A DNA stretch of 64,000 nucleotides from Pyrenula massariospora (GCA_021030905.1 JAGFMI010000003.1:1798001-1862000); one strand, 5' to 3'. Numbered from the stretch's first letter, positions 12,108 through 22,497 are shown. Program-made: numbers and translations. Notes: generated from the letters alone by a model not told the origin.

Positions 12108-12456
12108 GACATAGGCGACGTGTGGCGGACAGAGGGTGCATTTCGTCTGGAGATGGGAGGGTCACGGGGGAAATAGCAGGAACTCATCGTCTTAGGTATT
12201 GCATTGGGCGGAGTTTGAAAATTTTCATGGCGATTGAGAATGAGCTAGTGGTTTCATGGACGGTCGTTGACGTATGTCGAAATGGTATGTTCATTTAGTG
12301 GGACGACCTGTGAACTCCTTTACTGCGCAGCTATGCGTTCCTCAAGGCCAGTGCTATCAATCTCGGTCACAGATTCCGCGATCGGAACCCTCGAAAGGTC
12401 TTTTTGCTCTGCGTTTCAGGTTGCAGGTACGGAAAAAGGTTGCAAGCTATAGACTC
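12108..12456. other. Convergent 3' region
   Basis: About 350 bp between the stop of the small membrane protein gene and the stop of the uL5 gene. Frames here are short and overlap the uL5 3' end. Nothing else is recognised. Confidence 0.5.
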
Positions 12457-13090
12457 TCATCTCACGATACCCTCGAACCGAGTTTTGAACCACTTGATAG
12501 TGTCCACCTCAGTAACTTGGTGTGAAGGTCCAATCTTGGACTTGCAGCGACGCCGCCTTGCGACACGGGCTCCCGGACGGCTCCTGAACAAAAATTAGTA
12601 TGGTGTGGCATCAACTGAGTCTGTTTTTTCACGCACATGCAGCAGTAGAAATCCATTCCATAAATGCCAATTGCCGGATCGTACTTGATTCCTAGATCAA
12701 TATGTTCGCTGATTCCGAAACCAAAATTGCCGGTATTCGAGAAGTTCTTCTTCCTCAACTCGTATTCCTTGACCTTAAGACCTCGCTCCAGAATTTCCTC
12801 CGCCTTAGGACCACGGACTGTGACATGGACGGCGATCTTTTCATTTCTACGGATACCGAAGGATCGGACTGTGTATCGAGCTTTACCTATAGAACAGGTC
12901 AATCGCTATGTTTCCATGAAGGCTCGAAGGTTTTGTGCGCACTGTAGACAGGAGTTTGACCGCTTAATTGTTCAAGCACTTTGGCCGCACGGGTGAGTCT
13001 ATCACCAGACTCTCCAACCGAAATGTTGAGGACGAGCTTGTCGATGCGAAGCTCCCGCATGGGATTTGCACTCTTATCGTTCTCCGCCAT
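12457..13090 (-). CDS. RPL11: 60S ribosomal protein L11 (uL5)
   Basis: Minus strand, exons 13090-12943, 12886-12637 and 12583-12457; 174 residues, the usual length. Near-identical family blocks run throughout: [71 protein letters not shown] and [11 protein letters not shown]. uL5 sits in the central protuberance of the large subunit next to 5S rRNA and is delivered with uL18. Both introns (56 and 53 nt) start with GTGCG-type donors, an unusual shared sequence (GTGCGC and GTGCGT). They were placed by frame and conservation (VYS-KARYT; FYCCM-SRPG). The gene is head-to-head with SmB across 329 bp. Confidence 0.97.
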
Positions 13091-13419
13091 TTCTGCTGCT
13101 AAAGGCGGATCGATACGATGAGGCGTCGTCGGAATTTGTTGATGGGGTCAATTCAAGGAGCAATTTGGATCGATATCAATGGTTTTGTGCGGGCTCAAAA
13201 TCTGCGCTAGCCTTTTTGAGATGGGGCTACTCGCCGCAAGAGCTTCGTAAATTTCAAGCTTGAAGGCTACCAACCTACCTATATCATACAGACAAATTAT
13301 TCAAGAGACGCTCTTTCTAGGTCAGCTTGTTGAAAAGCTAATATTGTGCGAAGAGGAACCCATTCGTTTACGACAAATCTTTCGCATTGAAAGTCGCACT
13401 CGTGCGCGCCTAAAGCAAC
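13091..13419. promoter_or_regulatory. Bidirectional promoter, uL5 / SmB
   Basis: This 329-bp region separates the start codons of two highly expressed RNP-protein genes transcribed in opposite directions, so it must carry both promoters. No specific element was identified with confidence. Confidence 0.6.
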
Positions 13420-14366
13420 ATGGCTTCGAACAAACAGGGCAAGATGGTGAGCTTCTGCATTCCTCAAACTCCTCTTGTCACACTCTCAATGGACGCACCT
13501 GGCTAATCGGACTACAGCAAAACCTCGTACGTAGTATGTGCCGCTCTTGCTCGTTCGGTATTGACGTTGCAACCCACAGATCAATTATCGAATGAGAGTG
13601 ACATTAGGTGATGGAAGGCAGATGACAGGGCAGATGCTGGCTTTTGACAAAGCATGTACTGTTCTCAAGCCTAAAGTGTTGTCGCTGACCAGGTCATAGC
13701 ACATGAATCTCGTCCTCGCCGATACTGAAGAATTTCGTCGCGTAAAAAGGAAGGCTACGAAAGGCCCTCAAGCCCCTGGGTCAACACCAGCCCAAATGGT
13801 AGAAGCGGAGGAAAAGCGAACTCTCGGTCTCACAATCGTTCGAGGTACACAGATCGTCTCCTGCTCCGTTGATGGACCACCCCCGGCCGATCCTTCTGCA
13901 AGACTAGGCACCGGTGCACCAGGAGGAGCGGCGCCTTCAATGGCCGCTGGACCTGGTATAAGTCGACCAGCTGGTAGAGGAATGCCAACCGGTTTGGGAG
14001 GCCCGGCAGCTGGAGTTGGTGGACCTCCGCCCCCTGGCGGCTTCGGCGGCTTTCCTCCTGGCGGATTTCCGGGAGGCCCACCACCAGGTTTTGGCGGGAG
14101 GGGAGGCCCGCCTGGAGGTGGCCCACGTATGATTGAACCACCCTTTCGGTGAACTTGAACTGACTGTTACAGCGGGATTTGCTCCTCCACCAGGATTTGG
14201 GGGTCAAGGAGGGCCTGGAGGACCAGGAGGACCACGTACGTTCAGTCTTCTTTCCCGATTTTACTTTGCTGACTTGCCTTTAGCTGGTGGATTTCAGCCG
14301 CCGCCAGGTTTCCAGCCTCCCCCTGGAGGCCGGGGGTTCCCACCACCAGGTTTTGGGGGAAGATAG
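13420..14366 (+). CDS. SMB1: Core spliceosomal Sm protein B/B'
   Basis: Six exons: 13420-13446, 13518-13526, 13580-13651, 13700-14126, 14173-14235 and 14284-14366; 226 residues. SmB is one of seven Sm proteins forming the ring on U1, U2, U4 and U5 snRNAs. Sm1 motif: INYRMRVTLGDGRQMTGQML followed by AFDKHMNLVLADTEE; Sm2 motif: EEKRTLGLTIVRGTQIVS. The tail is rich in Gly and Pro (PPPGFGG modules), as in metazoan B/B'. Exon 2 is only 9 nt (Gln-Asn-Leu); without it the conserved KMQNLINY block cannot be made. Intron 3 (13652-13699) begins GCATGT, a GC-AG intron placed by the invariant FDK-HMNL junction. Exons 5 and 6 look like copies of one tail module (see findings). Confidence 0.95.
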
Positions 14367-15124
14367 GAGAATACTGCTTCACCTTATTGTAACCATCGGC
14401 ACGCCTGTTCGACGCTATGCCAGCCTAACCAGCATCTTACTATGCTCTACGGCGAAAGGCGGGATTTCCATATTAACAGTATATAAGTAGCCGGGTTATG
14501 TTGTGTTATGCAAAAGTGGGAGGCGGAAGAGGACAGCATCACAAAGTCGCCGCTCGTACAGTAGCCTTTAGGGCAACGAGAGCAAGGGTGGGAGGATATT
14601 TGGTCTCGATAAAAAAGGGTTCCTGAAATCAAGGGAAGGGACGCCAGCGTCGACAAAAGATTAGCCGGCTCCTGGAGCATTCAGAGCGAGGAGTTACGGG
14701 ACATTGCAGCATCGCTGCTTGCTGGGACTTCTAGTGTAAATCTTCGCGAGAAAAGAAGCATTGAATCTACCATTCGGGTGATTCATTTAGATATGTTCTA
14801 TACTGATATTAATCTGTCTTCCTAGCGTTTATGTAGGACCAGCAAGTTAACCTCCGGCCATCAGCATCACAGGTAGAGCTAACGGAAATTCCAGCTGCTA
14901 AGTCCGCCGGAAAAGCTCCGCGATGTACCAAGTTGTGACTCCAACGCTGTCCTCCCAATCTTCAAGGAAGACGGGACCTCAAAGATTATTTCCCCTAGCG
15001 GATACTCCACTGCGGCACTTTTCGCTCGCTTACATTCTCTTTATCGTGGAGTGCTCGTTCCAATCTTGCATTTTGTAACGCCAGTTCGGTTTCTAAACCC
15101 AAGCGAGCTCCAGCTCAACCAGCC
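14367..15124. other. Intergenic gap, SmB to MPC1
   Basis: About 0.76 kb between tandem genes. A TATATAAG string lies at 14480-14487, near the SmB 3' end and over 600 bp from the next start. No gene is recognised. Confidence 0.5.
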
Positions 15125-15875
15125 ATGGCCGCTGCCATCAAGGCTGCGAATGCGAAGATACGGCAAAATAAAGTGCTGGACTATGTCTTCTCAACTCGTA
15201 TGTAAACTAGTTGTCGACCCAATTGGTCTCTACACAAGCTCTTGGTTACTTTGGAACTTTCTTCCCTACTTCTATAAAACATTTCAGGTCCAGTTCAGTC
15301 AACTAACCTGTTGCGATCTCGATGCAGACTTCTGGGGGCCCGTCTCCAATTTCGGCATACCAGTCGCCGCCGTGATGGACACGCAAAAAGATCCTGAAAT
15401 GTACGATATTTCCATCTACCTAACTCCCGGACCACTACACGAATCTCGCCATAAGCCGGCGCACATCCATCTTACCTTCCGAGCCCAAGAAGCAAACGCT
15501 AACGCAACCACAGCATCTCTGGCCAAATGACTGCCGCCCTCACTGTCTACTCCGGCACCTTCATGCGCTACAGCATGGCCGTGACCCCGAAGAACTACCT
15601 CCTCTTCGCCTGCCACTTTATAAACTTCAACGCGCAGCTCACACAAGGGTATCGGTATTGGAACTACTGGCAGTGAGCTCACACCATGAAATGAGGCCAA
15701 AGATCGCTGGAGAAGCTGACAGGGAGCACACAGGAACGGCGGACGGGAACAAGCACTTGCACAGAAGGCGAAGGCGGAGGGTCAGGGCGTGGCGGATAAG
15801 GCGGCGGAGCTGGCGAGTGATGCAAAAGCGAGAGGGAAGCAGGCGGTGGAGAAGACGAAGGAGAAGCTTTCGTGA
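15125..15875 (+). CDS. MPC1: Mitochondrial pyruvate carrier subunit 1
   Basis: Exons 15125-15197, 15328-15400, 15514-15672 and 15734-15875; 148 residues. MPC1 pairs with MPC2/3 in the inner mitochondrial membrane to import pyruvate. Diagnostic blocks are [56 protein letters not shown] and GYRYWNYW. The first two introns (130 and 113 nt) are longer than the local norm. The last exon adds about 46 residues after the conserved core, an Ala/Lys/Glu-rich tail (from [18 protein letters not shown] to the end KEKLS) likely to be helical and not needed for transport in shorter orthologues. The splice into that exon is inferred from frame and composition. Without it the protein would stop at WNYWQ. Confidence 0.93.
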
Positions 15876-16534
15876 TGAGAATGGACTGTGGGCGGGTGAG
15901 TTGAGGAGCTGGCTCTGGTGGGTATAACTCGAAGGCTACGTATCCGCTTCTAGATACTCTGGTGTGGATGAGAGTCGTGCTAGGGATGGGATCATCGTGG
16001 AGTTTCCTTGACGCATAATCATAGTCCTATGACACAGTGCTGTGGTTCATGAAGGATAACTCCAAAGAGCTTTGGTGGACTGAATAGTCAGCGTTCCTAA
16101 TTGTAGGCGCGGAGAAGATCCTCCAATTCTTTACCAACAAATCTTTTATGGATTACTCAACTTCCATCGTGATGAACTGTGCCTGCATAGGCTGTTGAGA
16201 TGACTAATTTCTCCGCTCTCTCTGAACATTCAGCCATTTACTTTGAGTTTATTCAACCAGAAAAGACTAGCGTGATTAGAACGTAGATTGCTGAAATCAT
16301 ATAATATTGAAGCAGAGACTTTCCCACCCTTCACAAAGAAGCTGCATGTTGTTGCAAGAAAAGTCCAGTCATTTCATCGAAACCCGCTATGACAGTTACA
16401 CGATTTCATAAGAACGCCAGCTCCTAAATATCCGACCGGGATCGACATATGGATAAACAAACTTTACAATGGTGGTAGGAGATGGTGCAATTTATCGGCC
16501 GTGACGTACAAAAAGAACTACTCATGCCAGATTC
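15876..16534. other. Convergent 3' region, MPC1 / small stress-type gene
   Basis: About 0.66 kb, AT-rich, between two convergent stops. I see no frame with protein-like composition and no RNA gene. Confidence 0.5.
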
Positions 16535-17080
16535 CTAGCTACCTCCGGATCCCTTTGTGAAACTAATAGATATGTTAGCCCCAAGTTCTAGAACGCGAAA
16601 TGGGAACGGTGACATACTTGTTCCAAGCATTGCTCAGTATACCCCCGGATCCGGGCTTCTGCTCCAAGAAGCTCGCCCTACGAGCATCTTTCGATTCATC
16701 CTGCGAACCCCGCTTGTAGCCGTGCAGCCCGGAGAAGAGGCCTTCAGAGGCAGAAGACTGTAGAGAGAGAGCACATTTCAGCGATGGGGCTTTGGATCAT
16801 CAAGGGAAAGCTCTGAGCAACATACCCGTCTCCGAGCGCCCGCTCCGCCGCCGGACAAGATGCCGCCGTCGCCCCAGCCGGCACCACCGCCGACGTTGTT
16901 GGCGGGGGTCGGTGTGCTGCCGGTGCCGCCTCTGTTGGCGGTGGTCTGGGCGTTTTGGCTGCTGCTCTTGCCCTTGCCGAGTGCGGTCTCGTTGTTGGTG
17001 GGGGAGGTGGGGGAAGATCCGGCGTCTGCGGAAGATTGGGAGTTGGAGCGGGGTTTGAAGTTGGTTTGCTTGAGGAACAT
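16535..17080 (-). CDS. Small conidiation/stress-type protein (Con-8-like tail)
   Basis: Minus strand, exons 17080-16826, 16757-16618 and 16562-16535; 140 residues. The N-terminal half is low complexity (Ser/Asn/Thr then Gly-rich, with PANNVGGGAGWGDGGILSGG). The C-terminal half has LFSGLHGYKRGS, DARRASFLEQKPGSGG and ILSNAWNNFTKG. That ordered pattern is one I associate with a family of small fungal proteins related to conidiation-specific Con-8; I recall it from memory and could not check it. The molecular role is unknown. The tail depends on two splices (donors GTATGT twice; acceptors CTACAG and TATTAG) that keep frame and restore the WNNFTKG end. It is head-to-head with the Zn2Cys6 regulator across 1.35 kb. 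Confidence 0.7.
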
Positions 17081-17692
17081 GGTGGGAGAGGGTTAATTTT
17101 GTTTTCGAAACTTGGTGGTGTTCTTGTGAGGTGCTAGGATTCAAGCGCGAAAGTGTTCAGAAAAGAGAGCTATATAGAGATTTATAGAGGGTATGGTGTT
17201 TAGGTTGGGGCAGAGCAGTTAATGACGAGGATGACTTTTGGGTACTAGCGCCCAAGCAGCGATGGGCAAGAAACAGCAAATCGAGCGAAGATCGAGGCCA
17301 GAATGGCTACGAATCAAAGCCACCGAGTTTTAGCTTAGGGTGTTAGCTCGTGGAGGTGTCTGATAAACGTGGATACTTGTGTTAACTAGACTCTTTGAAT
17401 GCACGACAAAACTCAAACCTTCAACATTTGATCAATCTTGGTGAATGAAGTCACTGAACTCCTAATCTCTCTGACATCACACACGACTTTCCTACCCCTC
17501 CGATTCGCCCATATGGAGACCCCACCCGCTCGTCGCTTGTTTTGCCTGCCCGCCATATGCCAAGTAAACGCTCTTTCAGAAGAAGAGTAAGGGGAGCGGA
17601 AAGCTTCATCCAGCATCTATCATGCAATGTACTTGGTGTAAGTTTCGCAAGGCCAGATAATAATGCCAGTTTGCTGGGAGACGTCATTCCAT

Positions 17693-17700
17693 TCACGTGA
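17693..17700. promoter_or_regulatory. TCACGTGA palindrome
   Basis: Perfect octamer in the stress-type gene / regulator intergenic region, a consensus for bHLH (Cbf1/Pho4-like) factors. Function is inferred from consensus only. Confidence 0.35.
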
Positions 17701-18397
17701 CATGCTTCAAGTCCCTTTCCACACAAGATCCCAGGTGGTGCTGTCAATCTTGCATCGTTAGGATCAGATAGCGACCGCCGCCTAAGCCCCATGTATCTCG
17801 TGTCGAGCTTTCTTTTCCTTCATCTCGACCAAGAGATTCCTTCTATTGATACTCCGTGCCGTAAATTGCTTCAACTGGCAGTTAGTGAAAAGCAAATCTT
17901 TTGCTAAGGCAGTGCGGCCATCGCATGGATTGGTGACCTCGTTCCCCTACCTATCTCCGATTTTTTGGCTCAGACACTTTTCACGTAAATATTGTTGGTG
18001 GTGGCGGTCGAGCTGATATGTGTACAACGTTCAAGTATGTCTTCTTTCAAGTTTCAGAGATTGTCGTGGTTGTGAAAAATGAAGCATTGGCTGCGATATT
18101 TCAGCCCCCACTAGAAATATAAGCTTCATGCTTAACGCGCACTAGCTATTCCGGGCTCCATGTACCGAGAAGTGGATCTATCTTCGATCGAATGTGGCAC
18201 TGCCATACGAACTCTCTGCCCCCTTCAGCTTCTCTCTTCCACCGCATTTTCCATATAAGGCTCGATTACAAACAACATGTCGACTTATAGAGCCCATACA
18301 CCGGGGCACATTCGCCTGCTTACCAGTCTAGGCCTGTTGGCACGAGTGCGAGGCGTTGTACCCTTGAAAGTACAGCAGCCCATTCCATTCCAGTACG

Positions 18398-18405
18398 TCA
18401 CGTGA
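18398..18405. promoter_or_regulatory. TCACGTGA palindrome at the regulator start
   Basis: Second copy of the octamer, ending about 25 bp before the Zn2Cys6 ATG, so likely within the leader or core promoter. Confidence 0.35.
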
Positions 18406-18430
18406 GACGCATACATTGCAGCTTTCTGTC

Positions 18431-20047
18431 ATGGTTGGCGTACCTAAGAGCAATGGTTGCCGCATATGCCTAAATCGACGAGTAAAATGCGACGAGAGCG
18501 TGCCGTTCTGCAAAAATTGCTTGAAGGGTAACCGGCCGTGTCCTGGCTACGACAGGGGCCGGAAGTTTCAAGATGAAGGCGCAAAGCTGCGGCGACAGCA
18601 AAAGATATGTGACCCAGACAGCCAAAAACTCTCCGGGCATTCTAAATCCCAGCTCGTTTGTCCATTGGAATCTTGCCTCGAACCTCTTTTCCGATCCGAG
18701 AAAAAAATCGCGTGGTCGTATGATGATCTATATCACGTCTACAGCCAAAGCCAGGCCTTTCCATCCCATGGCCGCTTTATCTTTCAGAATTGGATCAATG
18801 ATCAACTTCGCCAGATACGCTATGGGAATTGCAACGAACTGGATAATGTTATCCCAATCTCCTCGCCGCCCAAGCCGTCCCAACAACAATTGATCGATGC
18901 GACACACTTTTTTTATTCTGACAATGAAACACCTTTTATTGGAGCACGAAAGCGAGGCCCCGCTGTGATTAAGGAGCTTTTGTCATACAACAAGGACCAC
19001 CCTCTCCTCGATAATGCAATTAGAGCGCTCGCGCTCACCAATATCGGACGGTACCATCATGAGGCAAAGCTGATAGACTGGTCGCGAGTCTGCTATGGGA
19101 GAGCTTTGACCATGTTAAGCGCGGCACTAAAAAGTGACGTAGGAGCTCTGTCTGACGAAACTTTGGCTGCAACCATCCTATTATCCTACTACGAGATGTT
19201 CACCACTGAAATTGAGAGGTCCTGGGTGAAACACGCCAAAGGCGCTACAGCGTTAATCAAAGCACGAGGGCCAGGTAGCTTGCGAAAAGGTCTTGGTCGT
19301 GACTTCTTCCTCTCATATCGTCACATCTTGGTGACGGAAGCTTTCCTATCCCAATCCGCCTGTTTTCTCGCCGAGCCAGAATGGTGTACATTATTCATGG
19401 ACATTCATGAAGACCTTCGCAGCAGTATTGGGGTTGGCATCAATGCGGCCATATACGATCCGGCTGAAGAGTTTATGCAGGTAGCAGCGCGACTCCCAGA
19501 GCTAGCAAAACGAGCTTCAGCTGTCCCGTCTCTGATTAGAAGGAAAGGCTCAGACGCTACAAGCATCCAGGAAGATTTACGCAGGCAGATATCCAACGCG
19601 AGGAGTGACCTCGAAACTAAATTTACGGAACTACGGGACAAGTTGCTCGATGTAAGTCATCGGCCAGTCATTGAGCAATGCGACGACCCGGTCTTCACAC
19701 AAACAATTAAATTTCCCAATGTCTATGTCTCTTCCCTCTATATCAGCTACTGGACCCTCCTCATCATATTGAATGACAGTTTGAAGCAGCTAAGTAGCAA
19801 AGCAGAGCATAAAACCCAATATGACCTTGAATGCTGGGCTTGCGCCACAAGCTGCTGCCAAGCTGCATATCATTTAGAGCGATCATCTCACTTTGGACCA
19901 TTCTTCTTGATAATCGCGCTCCGGCTATGTCTTGACGTGTTCACGAGCAAGGCCGAAAGGAATTGGGTCATTAAAAAGCTGATCTTGTACGGGAAGACGA
20001 AAATGGCTATGGCAAAGCCTGACGATCTTGGAGACGTAGATGAGTAA
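18431..20047 (+). CDS. Zn2Cys6 fungal transcription factor
   Basis: Single exon, 538 residues from ATG 18431. The binuclear zinc cluster is at the extreme N-terminus: Cys 10, 13, 20, 27, 30 and 37 (CRICLNRRVKC, CKNCLKGNRPC) followed by PGYDRGRKF, then a basic linker. The remainder is helical and resembles the Fungal_trans_2 regulatory domain (LLSYYEMFTTEIERSWVKHA, GATALIKARGPG, LLIILNDSLKQL). This architecture is shared by many regulators of catabolic, developmental and secondary-metabolism genes; the target is not predictable from sequence. Its closest neighbours are a stress-type protein and F-box genes. The MFS/2OG/P450 group begins 6.5 kb downstream. Confidence 0.9.
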   Translation: MVGVPKSNGCRICLNRRVKCDESVPFCKNCLKGNRPCPGYDRGRKFQDEGAKLRRQQKICDPDSQKLSGHSKSQLVCPLESCLEPLFRSEKKIAWSYDDLYHVYSQSQAFPSHGRFIFQNWINDQLRQIRYGNCNELDNVIPISSPPKPSQQQLIDATHFFYSDNETPFIGARKRGPAVIKELLSYNKDHPLLDNAIRALALTNIGRYHHEAKLIDWSRVCYGRALTMLSAALKSDVGALSDETLAATILLSYYEMFTTEIERSWVKHAKGATALIKARGPGSLRKGLGRDFFLSYRHILVTEAFLSQSACFLAEPEWCTLFMDIHEDLRSSIGVGINAAIYDPAEEFMQVAARLPELAKRASAVPSLIRRKGSDATSIQEDLRRQISNARSDLETKFTELRDKLLDVSHRPVIEQCDDPVFTQTIKFPNVYVSSLYISYWTLLIILNDSLKQLSSKAEHKTQYDLECWACATSCCQAAYHLERSSHFGPFFLIIALRLCLDVFTSKAERNWVIKKLILYGKTKMAMAKPDDLGDVDE

Positions 20048-20747
20048 AGGATGAACGGCTAGGTTGATACGAAATAGATTTGTACATTCTGGATATTATA
20101 GAATCAAAGAGTTGATGCAACGTGCCCACTTCGTCATCTCGAGACAATATTACTAGTGTGACCGCAAGCTTCCTTGTCTGTCTAGTTGTAAATGTCGTAG
20201 TTCTCATTGGCAATAAAACATTAGGGTTGGAAGGGTGACCCACGCGGCATAGAGATTATTTGACCGAGTAATATTCGTCAGGACGCGATCCTGTATAGAC
20301 TTAAAAAGACATTTCAACGCACGTCCAATCGGCTCAAGTGCCAGCTTGTTGCGCAAAGAGCTTTCACTACGAGAACTTGTATCACAATGACGAAGGACCC
20401 AACGATAGCCAATTGATTCGCGTCGAGGTTCCAGAGAACATTATAGAGATCTTGCCGACATCGCTCTACCTTTTCCCTTCGGCCTACAAATAAGTCCATA
20501 TTTCCTGCCCTACAGGTGTTTTGTAAGGCTATCTCCCTGGCACAGGAGATCTGTGTAGTCGCGACGTCGCCAACCCAGCTTCAAGTCAGTGTTGGACCCC
20601 AATCAGGATGCGCCGCGAGGTTTTTCTTTTAACATCTACAACAACTCTGTCCTCCCCTCCGCATGACCGCCTATAGAAGCGGCTCTATTCAATTTTGATT
20701 CTTTGATCCATATTGTTTTGTAGACAAGTCTTATACCCTTTTCTACC
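20048..20747. other. Intergenic gap, regulator to F-box/LRR-like gene
   Basis: 0.7 kb between tandem plus-strand genes. No reading frame, repeat or RNA gene stands out. Confidence 0.5.
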
Positions 20748-22497
20748 ATGGCTCCGAATCTTGGCTCCTTGACGGAGGAGCTCACTGCTATCATCCTGAC
20801 TTTCGTAGGTTTCTTCCGATTCTCATGTCTTTTGCTAATTTTCACAGGTCGTCGACTCGTCGCCAAATACTATACCATCTTTGGGACTGGTCAATCGATA
20901 TTTTTACGGCATAATTCGAATGCTTATCCATGGCAGGAAAGGGCTCTCGATGATGGACGAAGGCTCGTCTTGTAAACTTTTAAGGAAATGGCTCGAGAAC
21001 CCAGACGTCATGCGTGGCCTGCGACATCTTACCATCCGAAGCCTAGTTTGGTACAAGAGGGAGCCCAAACGCCTTTCTGGGAAGCCTTATAAAGCCTTCG
21101 GCGACGGAACTCCTTTGGAGGAGGACCTTGCAGACCATGCCCAGCTCTTACTCAAGCTTATAGAGAAGGCGGCTCGTTTGGCTACAGTCGATATTGACGT
21201 GACTCCGAAGTCAATAACAACGGGAGCATTTCGACCACTCCAACTTCCGAGCTTGTTCCTTCAGAAACTGCGTGACCACCATCCAATGGCTAAGCTGTAC
21301 GTTCACGACTGGGAAAGACTCGACACTCATGCACTGGGGTTGGACGCAGCAGAAAAGTGCCTTGCAGAGTCCCCCAACTTAGTCGCTATTTCCATGGAAG
21401 AAGCACACTGTCTTATTAAAAAAGCTGCATTTGAGCACATTGTTCGAACCGCACCAAATCTCAGGGTGGCGAGAATACTAACACGAAATCCTTCACCATT
21501 TACTTTGTCCCCTAACGTGTCTGGTCACGCCGATGATCGAAGTCTCGTAGCGGCGGACAGGCACAAATTGTACCCAAGTAAAGAGGTGAAGGCGTCGCTG
21601 AAAACACTGACTATAAGAATTGTAGGACTAAATCAAGAACTCCTTGACCACTGGTCCACATTAACTGATTTGAGCCAACTCGAATCGTTCAATGCCTGGA
21701 GCGTGACCGGGGTAACAAAAGATTTCTCGAAAAACCTCCGATCCTACTTCCCCCGGCTCAAACGATTTGCAGTAGACTTCGACGACGACGGCACAGGCAT
21801 ATGTCAATACATCCCCACTCTCCCACCTCTCCAATCCCTCCAAATCTCCATAACCGACAAACCCCTCCTCTACGACATCCTCCGCACCCACGGCCCAACC
21901 CTCACCACCCTCGAAATCCGCACCGGCACCGACTACTCCCCAACCCCCTACGCCCACACCCCCACCGACATCCGCCGCATCCGCACCCTCTGCCCCCACC
22001 TCCGCACCCTCGCCGGCATCACCCTCACCCCCATCTCCGAAAAGGGCGTCGACATCGGCGCCCCTTCCGCAAACCCCGCGCTCCAGGAACTCGCCCAGTT
22101 CTCCCCCCCGCTCGACAACCTCCACCTCAACATCCCCTCCGCCTCCTGGAACGAGCGCGACCAGCACCCCTTCATCCAGGCCCACGCCATCCACCGCGCC
22201 GTCTTCCCCCCAACACCCTCCCACCCAAATAATCGGGCGCGCATGCTAGCCCTAGAGCACCGCTTCGCGCCCTCGAGCTTCGCCGGCGGGTTCCGGCGGC
22301 GGTGGTGGGTGCGGCCCGCGGAGCGGGACGATACACCAGATCTACTGGAGGTGTGCGTGGAGTGGGGCGGGGTGAATTGGGACATGAGGGTGAGCGCGTG
22401 GGAGAGGTTGGTGGGCGGGGTGGGGAAGGTGGAGGGGGGGAGGGCGAGGAGTTATCACGATGTTTTCGAGATGTGGGGGGGTGGGTGGGAGGTGTGA
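20748..22497 (+). CDS. F-box-like / leucine-rich-repeat-like protein
   Basis: Exons 20748-20804 and 20848-22497; 568 residues. The N-terminus (LTEELTAIILTFVVDSSPN, then SLGLVNRYFYGIIR) fits a degenerate F-box split by a 43-nt intron (donor GTAGGT, acceptor TTCACAG, phase 0). The body has irregular Leu-rich segments (LRHLTIRSLVW, LKTLTIRIVGLNQELLDHW, LPPLQSLQISITDKPLL, LTTLEIRTG), as in fungal F-box/LRR proteins that present targets to SCF ubiquitin ligases. The 5' part has ordinary base composition. From about 21.79 kb codons become extremely C-ending, then after about 22.25 kb the strand turns G-rich to the stop. The frame stays open, but residues here are rich in Pro, His, Thr and Arg, then Gly, Trp and Arg, so the C-terminal third may be less constrained. 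Confidence 0.65.

Larger units (their letters stand above)
17081..18430. promoter_or_regulatory. Long divergent promoter region with two TCACGTGA sites
   Basis: 1.35 kb between the small stress-type gene and the Zn2Cys6 regulator. Two identical palindromic octamers TCACGTGA lie at 17693-17700 and 18398-18405; the second is about 26 bp before the regulator's start codon. bHLH proteins bind this core in fungi. A 113-codon minus-strand frame (17451-17792) has no recognisable features and is not called. Confidence 0.45.

Noticed and set aside
17451-17792. 113-codon minus-strand frame in the regulator promoter region
   Set aside because: No motif and no neighbouring exon; frame length is within chance.
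21661-22385. Long antisense and alternate frames (143-187 codons) in the GC-rich island
   Set aside because: They arise from the extreme base composition; translations are His/Pro/Arg or Gly/Val/Glu monotony with no motif.
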